Shown: piece after piece, positions 43,476-51,605 of the stretch
How the letters are laid out: each line of letters starts with the position of its first letter
Numbering within the stretch: position 1 is the first letter of the stretch
Assembly: GCA_021648845.1 (NCBI GenBank)
Contig: JAKJHY010000007.1
Span: 1 to 64,000 of the forward strand
DNA from: Mycobacterium sp. MBM
Lineage (GTDB): Bacteria; Actinomycetota; Actinomycetes; Mycobacteriales; Mycobacteriaceae
Direction of reading: 5' to 3'
Length of the DNA stretch: 64,000 nucleotides
Notes under the pieces: generated by a model
The model's database searches: none
What the model was told of the DNA's origin: nothing
What the model saw: the letters and a program-made list of their open reading frames with translations, nothing else
Position numbers and translations under genes: made by a program

Positions 43476-44711
43476 TCACAATTCGTCGAGTAGTCCGTTG
43501 TGCTCGCCCAACAGTGGCGGCCGCGACCGGATGATGGTCGGACTGGCACCGAAGACATACGGCGTACCGGGGTAGTCGAAGGTCCGGTCGAGTTCGGGGT
43601 GCTCGACCGGGACGCGGAAACCGCGCGCGACAGTATGTTCGTCGTCGAACGCCTCCGAGGGAGCCAAGACGGCACCGCACGGGAAGCCGCGTCGCTGGCT
43701 GGTCACGAAGAAGTCCTTGGCGGGCATTCGTGATGCGATGAGGCTCACGGCGTCCCGTGCGGCGGCCAGGATCGCGGTCGTCTCGTCGTCCACGCCGATC
43801 TTCGCCATATCCACCGGTTCGTCACGCACCGCGGCCAACTCCAGGAACACCGCCTCGGGGAACTCCTCGATCAACCCGAGCTCGTCGAGCCATTGCGACA
43901 GCCGGGCGAAGTCCTCCTGTTTGCGCGGCAGCACCCCGGTCGTCACGTACCGGCCGTCGGCGCAGCGCACTTGGACGCTGGACGTCGGGATCGGGGAGGC
44001 GTGGCGCCCGGTCTGGCGCAGGCACTCGATCCGGCCGACCAGCCAGTAATAGGTCGTCTGCTCGCACGTGACGTTGCAGGCGGCGGTGACGTTGACGTCG
44101 ACGAGCTGCCCTCGTCCCGTGCGTCCCCGGTGAGCGAGCGCAACCAACGCTCCTATCGCGCAGTACAGTCCGGCGATGTTGACCGACTGATCGCCGCCGC
44201 CGCGGATGGGCGGAATCGCATGGTCGTCGTACCCGCAGTTCCAGACGGGGCCGCCGCCGGCGAGCATGGTCAGATCGGTGACGGGTTGGGTCGCCCGCCT
44301 GCTGCCGAGGCCGAAGGGGGTCACGGAAACCCAGATGAGCGCGGGGTGCGCGAGAGCGAGGTCGTGGTAATTCGCCATCGTTTCGGGCCGTCGGTCGCCG
44401 CCGGCGATCACGACGTCGGCCGTGGCGATGAGCCGTTCGAGGGCCGAACGCCCGGTCTCGGTCGCCATATCGATCGTGACACCGCGTTTTCCGACGTTGC
44501 CGGCCCACCAGCGCAGGCTGCGGTTGACGCCGGGCTCGTCGTCGGCGAACGGGGGACGGGCGCGGTGCGGTGAGCCCTCGGGCGGTTCCACGACGATGAC
44601 GTCGGCGCCGAGTTCGGCCAGTACCCGTCCGCCGACGGGCGTGAACTGGTCGCTGATCTCGATGACGCGGATGTCGGACAGGCTGCTCAGATCACACCTC
44701 GCTGTGCCCAC
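43476..44711 (-). CDS. CaiB/BaiF family CoA-transferase
   Basis: A 411-residue type III CoA-transferase: N-terminal DIRVIEISDQFTPVGGRVL and LGADVIVVEPPEG, and the likely catalytic Asp in RGGGDQSVNIAGLY near 175. It is encoded directly after another CaiB gene with a 25-base overlap. The start is the GTG at 44711; the frame is open upstream but has no family features. Two adjacent CaiB genes could form a heteromer or act on two acids. Confidence 0.85.
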   Translation of the reverse strand: MGTARCDLSSLSDIRVIEISDQFTPVGGRVLAELGADVIVVEPPEGSPHRARPPFADDEPGVNRSLRWWAGNVGKRGVTIDMATETGRSALERLIATADVVIAGGDRRPETMANYHDLALAHPALIWVSVTPFGLGSRRATQPVTDLTMLAGGGPVWNCGYDDHAIPPIRGGGDQSVNIAGLYCAIGALVALAHRGRTGRGQLVDVNVTAACNVTCEQTTYYWLVGRIECLRQTGRHASPIPTSSVQVRCADGRYVTTGVLPRKQEDFARLSQWLDELGLIEEFPEAVFLELAAVRDEPVDMAKIGVDDETTAILAAARDAVSLIASRMPAKDFFVTSQRRGFPCGAVLAPSEAFDDEHTVARGFRVPVEHPELDRTFDYPGTPYVFGASPTIIRSRPPLLGEHNGLLDEL

Positions 44712-45910
44712 TCGTCGAGTTCGTCGGCGCTGTGCCCGAGTAGCCCGGAGAGCACCTCGCGATTGTGCTGGCCCAGCGCAGGGCCCCCCGTCGTCATTTC
44801 CCACGGCGTTTCGGAGAAGCGCAGCGGAATGCCCTCGACACGCTGCTCGCCGATCTCTGGATGCGTCACGGTCGGGAACAGCCCCATCGCCGCGAGGTCG
44901 GGATCCTCGTCGATGCGTTCGCCGGGGCTCTTCACCACGCTCGCGGGTACCCCAGCGGAGACCAGGTCGGCAGCCAGGGCCACCGCGTCACGCGTGGTGG
45001 TTGCGGCAGCGAGGATTTCGTCGAGTTCGTCGGCGCGATCCAGCCGCTGGCGCAGCGTCGCGAACCGATCGGAGGTCAGGTCTGTCACGTCCAGAACGTG
45101 CGCGAGGCGGCTGACGTCGCGGTCGTCGCGGCACCCGATTGCAATCCAGCGGTCCTTCCCCGCGCACGGATAGATTCCGTGCGGTGCCATTTCACCGAAG
45201 TCCGCCCGATTCCCTGCGGCGCCGTTCGACCGGCCGTTCACGGTCCAGTCGAGCACCTCGGTGGGCAGGTTGGCGATACCCGCGGGCACGGTTGCCATGT
45301 CGACGTGCTGCCCCTCGCCGGTGCGGTCCCTGTGGTGAATCGCCGCCAGTATGGCGACGGTCATGTAGAAGGCCGAACCATGGTCCATGTAGGAAAACCC
45401 CCACCCCGCCGGCTCGGCGCCCGGCAGGCCGGAGGTGAACGTCAGACCACTTACTGCCTGCACGATCGGCCCCCACGTCTTGAAGTCGCGGTAGGGGCCG
45501 GTGTGGCCGAAGCCGCAGTTGGAGACGTAGACGATGTCGGGCTTGATGCGCTTGAGTTCCTCGTAGCCGAAACCGCGTTTCTCGAGCACTCCCGCTGCGA
45601 AGTTCTCGCACACCACGTCGCTCACGGCGACGAGCTCGCGAAGAAGATCACGCCCGTCTTCGGTGCGCAGGTTGAGTGTGACGCCGAACTTGCCCACGTT
45701 GTGGTTGTTGAATCCCGTCCCGAGATTGACACCGCGGCGCTCGTCGACATACGGCCCGTTGCCGCGCAGGAGATCCCAGAGACCGTGGGTGGCGGGATCT
45801 TCGACCCGGATCACCTGGGCCCCGAAGGCGGCCAGGATTTTCGTCGCGCCCGCGCCGGCAAGTTGCCCGCTGAGGTCGCAGATTCGCAGATGGGACAGCG
45901 CCTGGGACAC
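44687..45910 (-). CDS. CaiB/BaiF family CoA-transferase
   Basis: A 407-residue type III CoA-transferase: LRICDLSGQLAGAGATKIL, AFGAQVIRVEDP, GVLEKRGFGYEELKRIKPD, and the likely catalytic Asp in SYMDHGSAFY near 190. The GTG at 45910 is preferred because TATGGT lies 6 bases before it on the minus strand, as in a leaderless promoter; an ATG at 45934 would add 8 residues. It is divergent from the HSD10-like SDR, with a class B site between them. Confidence 0.87.
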   Translation of the reverse strand: MSQALSHLRICDLSGQLAGAGATKILAAFGAQVIRVEDPATHGLWDLLRGNGPYVDERRGVNLGTGFNNHNVGKFGVTLNLRTEDGRDLLRELVAVSDVVCENFAAGVLEKRGFGYEELKRIKPDIVYVSNCGFGHTGPYRDFKTWGPIVQAVSGLTFTSGLPGAEPAGWGFSYMDHGSAFYMTVAILAAIHHRDRTGEGQHVDMATVPAGIANLPTEVLDWTVNGRSNGAAGNRADFGEMAPHGIYPCAGKDRWIAIGCRDDRDVSRLAHVLDVTDLTSDRFATLRQRLDRADELDEILAAATTTRDAVALAADLVSAGVPASVVKSPGERIDEDPDLAAMGLFPTVTHPEIGEQRVEGIPLRFSETPWEMTTGGPALGQHNREVLSGLLGHSADELDEWAQRGVI

Positions 45911-45916
45911 ACGTCG

Positions 45917-45922
45917 ACCATA
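45917..45922 (-). promoter_or_regulatory. Probable -10 box, leaderless start
   Basis: TATGGT on the minus strand, ending 6 bases before the GTG at 45910. There is no ribosome-binding sequence in this leader. Confidence 0.35.
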
Positions 45923-45943
45923 GCAACAAAACATACGCACATA

Positions 45944-45964
45944 CATAGTTTGTATTTTTGTATA
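45944..45964. promoter_or_regulatory. Class B operator-like element (site 2)
   Basis: On the minus strand TATACAAAAATACAAACTAT plus one G, which matches the core of site 1 (42883-42903, plus strand) at 18 of 21 positions. It lies in the divergent region between the CaiB gene (-) and the HSD10-like SDR (+). Confidence 0.55.
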
Positions 45965-46054
45965 GAGTGTCGCCGTTGCGACTGTGTGACCGGTCCCGGG
46001 ACGTGCCGACCTGCCCGACACATCAGACCGGGTAGGACTCTGGAAGGAAACGCG

Positions 46055-46813
46055 GTGGAGATATCGGGTAAGAAGGTTGTTGTCGTTGGGGGAGCCTCGG
46101 GGATGGGGCGGGCGTCGGCGGAGTCACTTGCGGCGCGTGGGGCGCATGTCGCGATCCTCGACCTCGGGTCCTCACCTGGCGCCGAGGTCGCGCAGCGCAT
46201 CGGTGGGTGCTTCCGGCCGGCTGACGTCACCGACTACGAGGGACTCGAGGCGGCACTCGCCGGTGCTGTCGACGACCTCGGCGGTCTGCACGTCGCGGTG
46301 ACCACCGCCGGAGGTGGCATCGGGCGACGGACCCTGTCGAAGGAGGGGCCGCACAGCCTCGAGGATTTCCGTCGGGTGGTGGACTTCAACCTGATCGCCA
46401 CCTTCAACGTCAACAGACTCGCCGCCGCCCACATGGCGGTCAACGAGCCCGAGGACGACGAGCGTGGAGTACTCATCAACACGTCGTCGATCTCGGCCTT
46501 CGAAGGTCAGATCGGTCAGGTCGCCTACACCGCAGCGAAAGCCGGTGTTGCCGGTATGTGCCTTACGATGGCCCGAGACCTCGGCTCGTTGGGGATCCGG
46601 GTGCTCGCGATTGCTCCGAGTCTGTTCAAAACCGGTGCAGCCGAGGGGGTTCCAGAGGAGTTGACGCGCCCGGCGACCAAAGATGCGGCGTTCCCCAAAC
46701 GGATGGGCCGACCCGACGAGTACGCGAGACTGGTCTGCGCGATCGTCGAGAACCAGATGTTGAACGGTCAGTGCATCCGGCTGGACGCCGGCCAGCGTTT
46801 CGCGCCCAGATAG
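46055..46813 (+). CDS. SDR family, HSD10-like 3-hydroxyacyl-CoA dehydrogenase
   Basis: A 252-residue short-chain dehydrogenase: VVVVGGASGMGRASAESL near residues 8-25, LINTSSISAFEGQIGQ near 141, YTAAK near 158-162, and ISAFEGQIGQVAYTAAKAGV, a segment typical of type II 3-hydroxyacyl-CoA dehydrogenase (HSD17B10 group). It probably oxidises a 3-hydroxyacyl-CoA in beta-oxidation. GGAAGGA is six bases before the GTG start. It is convergent with and 3 bases from the acyl-CoA synthetase gene. Confidence 0.87.
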   Translation: MEISGKKVVVVGGASGMGRASAESLAARGAHVAILDLGSSPGAEVAQRIGGCFRPADVTDYEGLEAALAGAVDDLGGLHVAVTTAGGGIGRRTLSKEGPHSLEDFRRVVDFNLIATFNVNRLAAAHMAVNEPEDDERGVLINTSSISAFEGQIGQVAYTAAKAGVAGMCLTMARDLGSLGIRVLAIAPSLFKTGAAEGVPEELTRPATKDAAFPKRMGRPDEYARLVCAIVENQMLNGQCIRLDAGQRFAPR

Positions 46814-46816
46814 CAG

Positions 46817-48382
46817 CTAGGGCAGGCGGTTGGCCGATCGGTGTCGCCCGTCCACGATCTCGGCGAGATCGCGCCTGTTCACCTTCGTCGACGGGGTCAA
46901 CGGCACCTCGTCACGGGACTCCAGGAACACGATCACCTTCGGCACCTTGTAGGGCGAAAGTCGCTCACGCAGAAAGGCTTCGATATCGGCTTCGGTGATC
47001 GCGGCCGACCCGTCGCGGACCACCGCGGCGGCCACCAGCTCACCGCGCGTCTCGTCGGGGAGCCCGACGACGTATGCGGCCGCGACGCCGGCCATCGCCG
47101 CCAACTCCCGCTCGACTTCGGCCGGTGACACATTGGCGCCGGAGGTCTTGATCATATCGCCCATGCGCCCGGCGAATCGGATCCGCTGGTCGTGCCGGAC
47201 AGCGAGGTCGCCGGTGCGGTAGAAACCGGCGTCGTCGAACGCCTCCGATCGCGGGACTTTGTGCAGCCGAGTCGTGTTGGTCGGCCCCCGGACCAGGATC
47301 TCACCGGGTACGCCGTCGGCCACATCGGCGCCATGGTCGTCGACGATGCGGATCTCGAAGCCTGGCTGCAGTTCGTCCAGCGGCGGTGCTGTCGGATATG
47401 GCTGTGACGGTGGTTCGGTTCCCCACGCGTACATGCCGAACGTTTCGGTCATTCCCAGAGACGGGTATCTGGTCATGCCGGCGGGCAGGGTCGAGGCGGG
47501 TCCGCCTTTCAACGCGTTTGGGCCCCAGGTCGAGCGCTGCGTGCACCGGGTTTCGCCGCCAACGTGCATGGTGGGCAACAGGGCCATGACCAGACCTCCC
47601 ACCCAGAAGAACGGGAGCGTCACATCGGTGACGGCTCCCTCGCGGAAACCGAACATGCGGCTGAAATACCGCGCCTTGGTCAGGATCGCGCCGTGGGTGA
47701 ACAGCGCCCCCTTGGGCGCTGCGCTTTGGCCCGAGGTATAGATGCACAACGCCTCGTCGTCGACGTGCACCTCGCCCTCGGCAGCGTCGAGCAGCTGCGC
47801 CCAGTGCGGTTCGCGTCCGGCGTCGACGATCCAGTCGACATCGCGCGCCCACGGCGGGCCGGCCTGGTCGAACACCACTGATCGCAGGAAAGGTGCGTCC
47901 ACCAAAGCCAATTCGGGCCCCGCCGACGAGATCGGGGGGATCGCGTCGATCACGAGTCGAGTGAAATCGCGGTTCAGGAAAGAACTCTGTGCAATGAGGA
48001 GATGTAGGTCGGCATGCCGGATGACGCGAGCGAGTTCCGCAGGGCGCTGGAACGTACTCAGCGGTATGCACAGTGCCCCGATCCGGCTGATGGCCAACCA
48101 CCAGCGCACCCAGTCCGCGCCGTTGCCGAAAAGCATGCCGACTCGAGTGCCCTTGCCGACGCCGCGGGCGAGCAGTCCGCGTGCGATGTCGGCGGAGGCG
48201 CGGTCGAGTTGGGCGTAGGACAACGTCACCGTCTCGGCGGACACGGCCGGTGCACCGCCGTGACGTGCCGCCAGGTCGCGCAGCCACGCCGGAACGGTGA
48301 CGATGTCGGACAATTTCTCGATCCCCTCGCCGTCGACGTCCGCTGAAGGCAGCGTACCCGGGATACAAGACGCCGTTGACAT
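46817..48382 (-). CDS. AMP-binding acyl-CoA synthetase-like protein with a shortened core
   Basis: A 521-residue ANL-type protein. The P-loop is YTSGQSAAPKGALFTHG (Gln in place of the second Thr), then SLGMTETFGMY, GFYRTGDLAVR, RMGDMIKTSGANVSPAEVE and TPSTKVNRRDL with the adenylation lysine. Between the MHVGG strand and SLGMTE there are only about 30 residues, where the synthetase at 2002 has about 85. The frame is open and the rest is normal, so this is an in-frame loss or a compact subfamily. The ATG at 48382 overlaps a class B site; activity on acyl substrates is likely but not certain. Confidence 0.8.
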   Translation of the reverse strand: MSTASCIPGTLPSADVDGEGIEKLSDIVTVPAWLRDLAARHGGAPAVSAETVTLSYAQLDRASADIARGLLARGVGKGTRVGMLFGNGADWVRWWLAISRIGALCIPLSTFQRPAELARVIRHADLHLLIAQSSFLNRDFTRLVIDAIPPISSAGPELALVDAPFLRSVVFDQAGPPWARDVDWIVDAGREPHWAQLLDAAEGEVHVDDEALCIYTSGQSAAPKGALFTHGAILTKARYFSRMFGFREGAVTDVTLPFFWVGGLVMALLPTMHVGGETRCTQRSTWGPNALKGGPASTLPAGMTRYPSLGMTETFGMYAWGTEPPSQPYPTAPPLDELQPGFEIRIVDDHGADVADGVPGEILVRGPTNTTRLHKVPRSEAFDDAGFYRTGDLAVRHDQRIRFAGRMGDMIKTSGANVSPAEVERELAAMAGVAAAYVVGLPDETRGELVAAAVVRDGSAAITEADIEAFLRERLSPYKVPKVIVFLESRDEVPLTPSTKVNRRDLAEIVDGRHRSANRLP

Positions 48383-48410
48383 GTATACAAGAATCGTTTT
48401 ACCGTCTACA
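48383..48410. promoter_or_regulatory. Class B operator-like element (site 3)
   Basis: On the minus strand TAGAC, 15 bases, GTATAC: the same half-sites at the same spacing as in site 1 (42883-42908). It lies in the divergent promoter region between the acyl-CoA synthetase-like gene (-) and the DUF35 gene (+). Confidence 0.45.
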
Positions 48411-48437
48411 TCATGCGGTCGGTCGAGCGGAAACACT

Positions 48438-48890
48438 GTGCGTCCCGACCCTGATTTCCGGCCGGACGCGCCCGTGCGGCGATCGCCGCGGTTCCTGGAT
48501 CCCCACGTCGACGACGTCAACGCGTTCTTCTACGAGGCCACCGCCGAAGGTCGCTTGGCTTTCCAGCGGTGTGGTGCGTGCAGCACGTGGTGGAGCCTGC
48601 CCGCGATCGCTTGCTTCGCCTGTGGCGCGCAGCAATTCGATGTCGTCACCACCGGCGGGTGCGGCGTGGTGCACACCTTCGCCATCCCGCGTCGGCCCGG
48701 GGCCGCCCTCATCGACGACGATCTGGTGTTTGCGGTGATAGAACTCGACGAGGGTGTGCGCATCTTCTCGCGCCTGGTCGACGTCGATCCCGCCGCGGTC
48801 GACTTCGACATGCGGGTGGCGGTGCGTTTCGCGCCCGCCGACACCGGGGAGATGATCCCGGTGTTCACGCCCGACGACAGCGGGTGTTGA
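48438..48890 (+). CDS. Zn-ribbon / OB-fold DUF35 protein, partner of the following aldolase-like protein
   Basis: A 150-residue DUF35 protein. A zinc ribbon lies near residues 44-64 (CGAC, then CFAC), and the OB fold contains GCGVVHTFAIPRRPG and VDFDMRVAVRF. The partner thiolase-like gene follows after 2 bases. The GTG at 48438 is preceded by GAGCGG; the frame stays open upstream through the promoter but that part is not conserved-looking. Expected to complex with the 48893 product. Confidence 0.86.
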   Translation: MRPDPDFRPDAPVRRSPRFLDPHVDDVNAFFYEATAEGRLAFQRCGACSTWWSLPAIACFACGAQQFDVVTTGGCGVVHTFAIPRRPGAALIDDDLVFAVIELDEGVRIFSRLVDVDPAAVDFDMRVAVRFAPADTGEMIPVFTPDDSGC

Positions 48891-48892
48891 GG

Positions 48893-50062
48893 GTGGCGGG
48901 ATTCAACAGTGATGTCGTGATCGCGGGCATCGGCATCACGGAGATGTCGATGGATTCCGGCGTGTCCTCGGCAGCGCTGGCCGTCGAAGCGATCACCACG
49001 GCACTCGCGGACGCCGGGCTGGAGACGACGGACGTCGACGGTCTCGTCACCTACGAAGCCGATCCGACGTCGCCCTTTCTCATGTCTCAGCTCCTTGGCC
49101 TCGGTGCGCTGAACTGGTATTCGACGACGATGTCGGGTGGCGGCGGCGCCTGTGCCACCTTCCAGGACGCGGCTCTGGCGGTGAGCACGGGGCAGTGCAG
49201 CCACGTCGTGGTCTACCGCGCCGAGAATCTGCGCTCGGGGCGACGCTTCGGGCAGGGCATCTCGGATGCGGACGCTGGCTCGAGCCAGCCGCTGCTACGC
49301 CAGGTGCGGACGTACGGCTCCATCACGCCGGCGTGGTGGCAGGCGCCAAGCTTTCACCGGTACCTTCACGACCACGGCAAGACCAACGGCGACCTCGCGC
49401 ATGTCGTGGTGTCCGCCCGTAAATGGGCGGAAAGCAACCCGGCGGCGCGCTTCTACGGACGTCCGTTCACCGTCGACGATCACCAGGCCTCGAAATGGGT
49501 TGCCGAACCGGTGTTGCGCGTAAACGACTGCTGTCTGGAGAGCGACGGTGGTGCCGCGTTCGTCGTGACCAGTGCGGACCGGGCTCGGGATCTGCGGTCG
49601 ACGCCGGTTGCCATCGGGGCCGTTGCCAGGGGGATGGCCCACCGGTCGACGCTGATGCAGAACTACTACGGAGACGACACCGACGGCCTGCCCGATCTCG
49701 ACGTCGTGGCTGCGAACCTGTACCGCCAGCGGGGATTGAGCGCACACGACTTCGATGCCGCGATCATCTACGACTCTTTCAGCCCGCTGGTGCCGATGTC
49801 GTTGGAGGCGCTCGGATTCTGCGGACGCGGTGAGGGCATCGATTTCATCGCAGACGGCCACACCTCTCCCGGCGGCCGACACCCGGTCAACCCCAACGGC
49901 GGCCAGATCGGCGAGGGCTATCTGCACGGCTTCAACGGAATCGTCGAAGCCGTAAGGCAGATCCGGGGCGTCGCGGTCAACCAGCTGCCCGCTGCGAACA
50001 CCGTCATGATCACCTCGGGGCCGGCCCTTCCGACCAGTGCCATGGTGCTGCAGGCGTGCTGA
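48893..50062 (+). CDS. Thiolase-like retro-aldolase (Ltp2-type), Tyr/Tyr active site
   Basis: A 389-residue thiolase-fold protein. Aligned with the thiolase at 9977, the nucleophile is glycine (MSGGGGACA; the cysteine there is four residues too late). The first histidine is Tyr293 (IYDSFS) and the second is Tyr343 (GEGYLHG). A Tyr/Tyr pair with no cysteine is the form reported as essential in the Ltp2 steroid side-chain aldolase, so retro-aldol cleavage of a beta-hydroxyacyl-CoA is the best guess. The GTG at 48893 follows the DUF35 stop; a TTG at 48887 is possible. Confidence 0.86.
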   Translation: MAGFNSDVVIAGIGITEMSMDSGVSSAALAVEAITTALADAGLETTDVDGLVTYEADPTSPFLMSQLLGLGALNWYSTTMSGGGGACATFQDAALAVSTGQCSHVVVYRAENLRSGRRFGQGISDADAGSSQPLLRQVRTYGSITPAWWQAPSFHRYLHDHGKTNGDLAHVVVSARKWAESNPAARFYGRPFTVDDHQASKWVAEPVLRVNDCCLESDGGAAFVVTSADRARDLRSTPVAIGAVARGMAHRSTLMQNYYGDDTDGLPDLDVVAANLYRQRGLSAHDFDAAIIYDSFSPLVPMSLEALGFCGRGEGIDFIADGHTSPGGRHPVNPNGGQIGEGYLHGFNGIVEAVRQIRGVAVNQLPAANTVMITSGPALPTSAMVLQAC

Positions 50063-50108
50063 CCCCATGTCCGCGACCTGAACAATCCATCCAAGAAGTG
50101 GAGTCGAG

Positions 50109-51602
50109 ATGCCGAACATGTCACTCAGTCCGGGAACCGCGTTCGTCAACGGCGAATGGGCGCGGGGCAGCGGTGAGCGCGTCACGACGATCATCAACCC
50201 GGCGACCGAGGAGCCCATCGGCGAGGTCCACGAATCCACGGTGGACGACGTCAACCGAGCCGTCGCCGCCGCGTCGGCCGCATTCGACGACGGGCGTGGA
50301 GCGTGGCCCAAGATGACACCGAGGGAACGCTCGGCGGCCCTGCATCGCTTCGCCGACGCCATCGCCGCGCGGCGGGAGCAACTGCAGTTCCTCTTGGAGA
50401 ACGAGATCGGCTGCGCGGGTATGGCCGGCAAGATCAGCCAGATCGAAGAGGCGATCCGGATCATCTACTACTGGGCCGACCGCGCTGCCGAGCTGAAGTT
50501 CGACGAGGCGCTGCCCCCGGCCGTCGGCCTGACCGGAATGGGCCAAGCGCTGATCCGCAAGGAGCCCGCCGGTGTGGTCGGGGCGATCACACCGTACAAC
50601 TACCCGGTGCTGCTCAACCTGTGGAAGATCGGGCCGGCGCTGGCGACCGGCAACACGATTGTGCTCAAGCCTTCGCCGTACACCCCGTTTTCGGCGTTGA
50701 TCCTCGCCGATGCCGCTGCAGAGGCCGACCTGCCGGCCGGCGTTTTCAACGTCGTTACGGGCGGTATCGATGAAGCCCGCGCCCTGACCGAACATCCCGA
50801 TATCGCGGTTCTGTCGTTCACCGGGTCCAACACCGTGGGTCGACAGGTGATGAGCCAAGCGGCGGGCACGTTGAAAAGGGTTGTACTGGAGTTGGGCGGC
50901 AAATCACCGCACATCGTCTTCGCCGACACCGATCTGGACAATCCGAATCTGATGGCCTCGCTGCTCATGGGGTTCACGGTGCACGCCGGGCAGGGGTGCG
51001 TGCTGCACACCCGAATGCTCGTGGAGCGCCCCATCTACGCCGAACTCGCCGAGCGCATCAAGGGCGCGCTCGGTTACCTCACCGTCGGTGATCCAGCCGA
51101 TCCGGCATCGGACATGGGGCCGGTGATCAACGCCGCTGCGCGCGACCGCGTGCTGGGCTATATCCAGTCCGGTCTCGACGAAGGTGCCACCTTGGCCGCC
51201 GGAGGGCACCGTCCGGCTCATCTCGAGCGTGGATTCTTCGTGGAGCCAACGCTGTTCACCGACGTGACCAATCAGATGCGCATCGCCCGCGAGGAGATAT
51301 TCGGCCCGGTGGGTGTGATGATTCCGTTCGACGGGCAGGACGAGGCCATCTCGATCGCCAACGACACCCCGTACGGCCTCGGCGGCGGGGTCTGGAGCGG
51401 GGACCCGGTGAAGGCCTTCGAGGTCGGCGGCGCACTGCGGGCCGGCTACGTGTTCGTCAACGGCGGTGATCGCACCTTCGGTGGTCCGATCGGTCCGGCG
51501 CCCTTCGGAGGCTACAAGCAGTCGGGGATCGGGCGTGAACACGGCGCGGCGGGCGCCGATGAGTACATGGAGATCAAGACCCTGCACTACCCGGTGGGCT
51601 GA
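50109..51602 (+). CDS. Aldehyde dehydrogenase family protein
   Basis: A 497-residue NAD(P)-dependent aldehyde dehydrogenase: Asn164 (TPYNYPV), Glu261 (LELGGKS), nucleophile Cys297 (HAGQGCVLH), and the C-terminal GGYKQSGIGREHG. It directly follows an aldolase-like gene, and retro-aldol cleavage yields an aldehyde or ketone plus acyl-CoA, so this enzyme may oxidise the released aldehyde (inference). GTGGAG precedes the ATG. Next gene after 3 bases. Confidence 0.9.
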   Translation: MPNMSLSPGTAFVNGEWARGSGERVTTIINPATEEPIGEVHESTVDDVNRAVAAASAAFDDGRGAWPKMTPRERSAALHRFADAIAARREQLQFLLENEIGCAGMAGKISQIEEAIRIIYYWADRAAELKFDEALPPAVGLTGMGQALIRKEPAGVVGAITPYNYPVLLNLWKIGPALATGNTIVLKPSPYTPFSALILADAAAEADLPAGVFNVVTGGIDEARALTEHPDIAVLSFTGSNTVGRQVMSQAAGTLKRVVLELGGKSPHIVFADTDLDNPNLMASLLMGFTVHAGQGCVLHTRMLVERPIYAELAERIKGALGYLTVGDPADPASDMGPVINAAARDRVLGYIQSGLDEGATLAAGGHRPAHLERGFFVEPTLFTDVTNQMRIAREEIFGPVGVMIPFDGQDEAISIANDTPYGLGGGVWSGDPVKAFEVGGALRAGYVFVNGGDRTFGGPIGPAPFGGYKQSGIGREHGAAGADEYMEIKTLHYPVG

Positions 51603-51605
51603 GTC

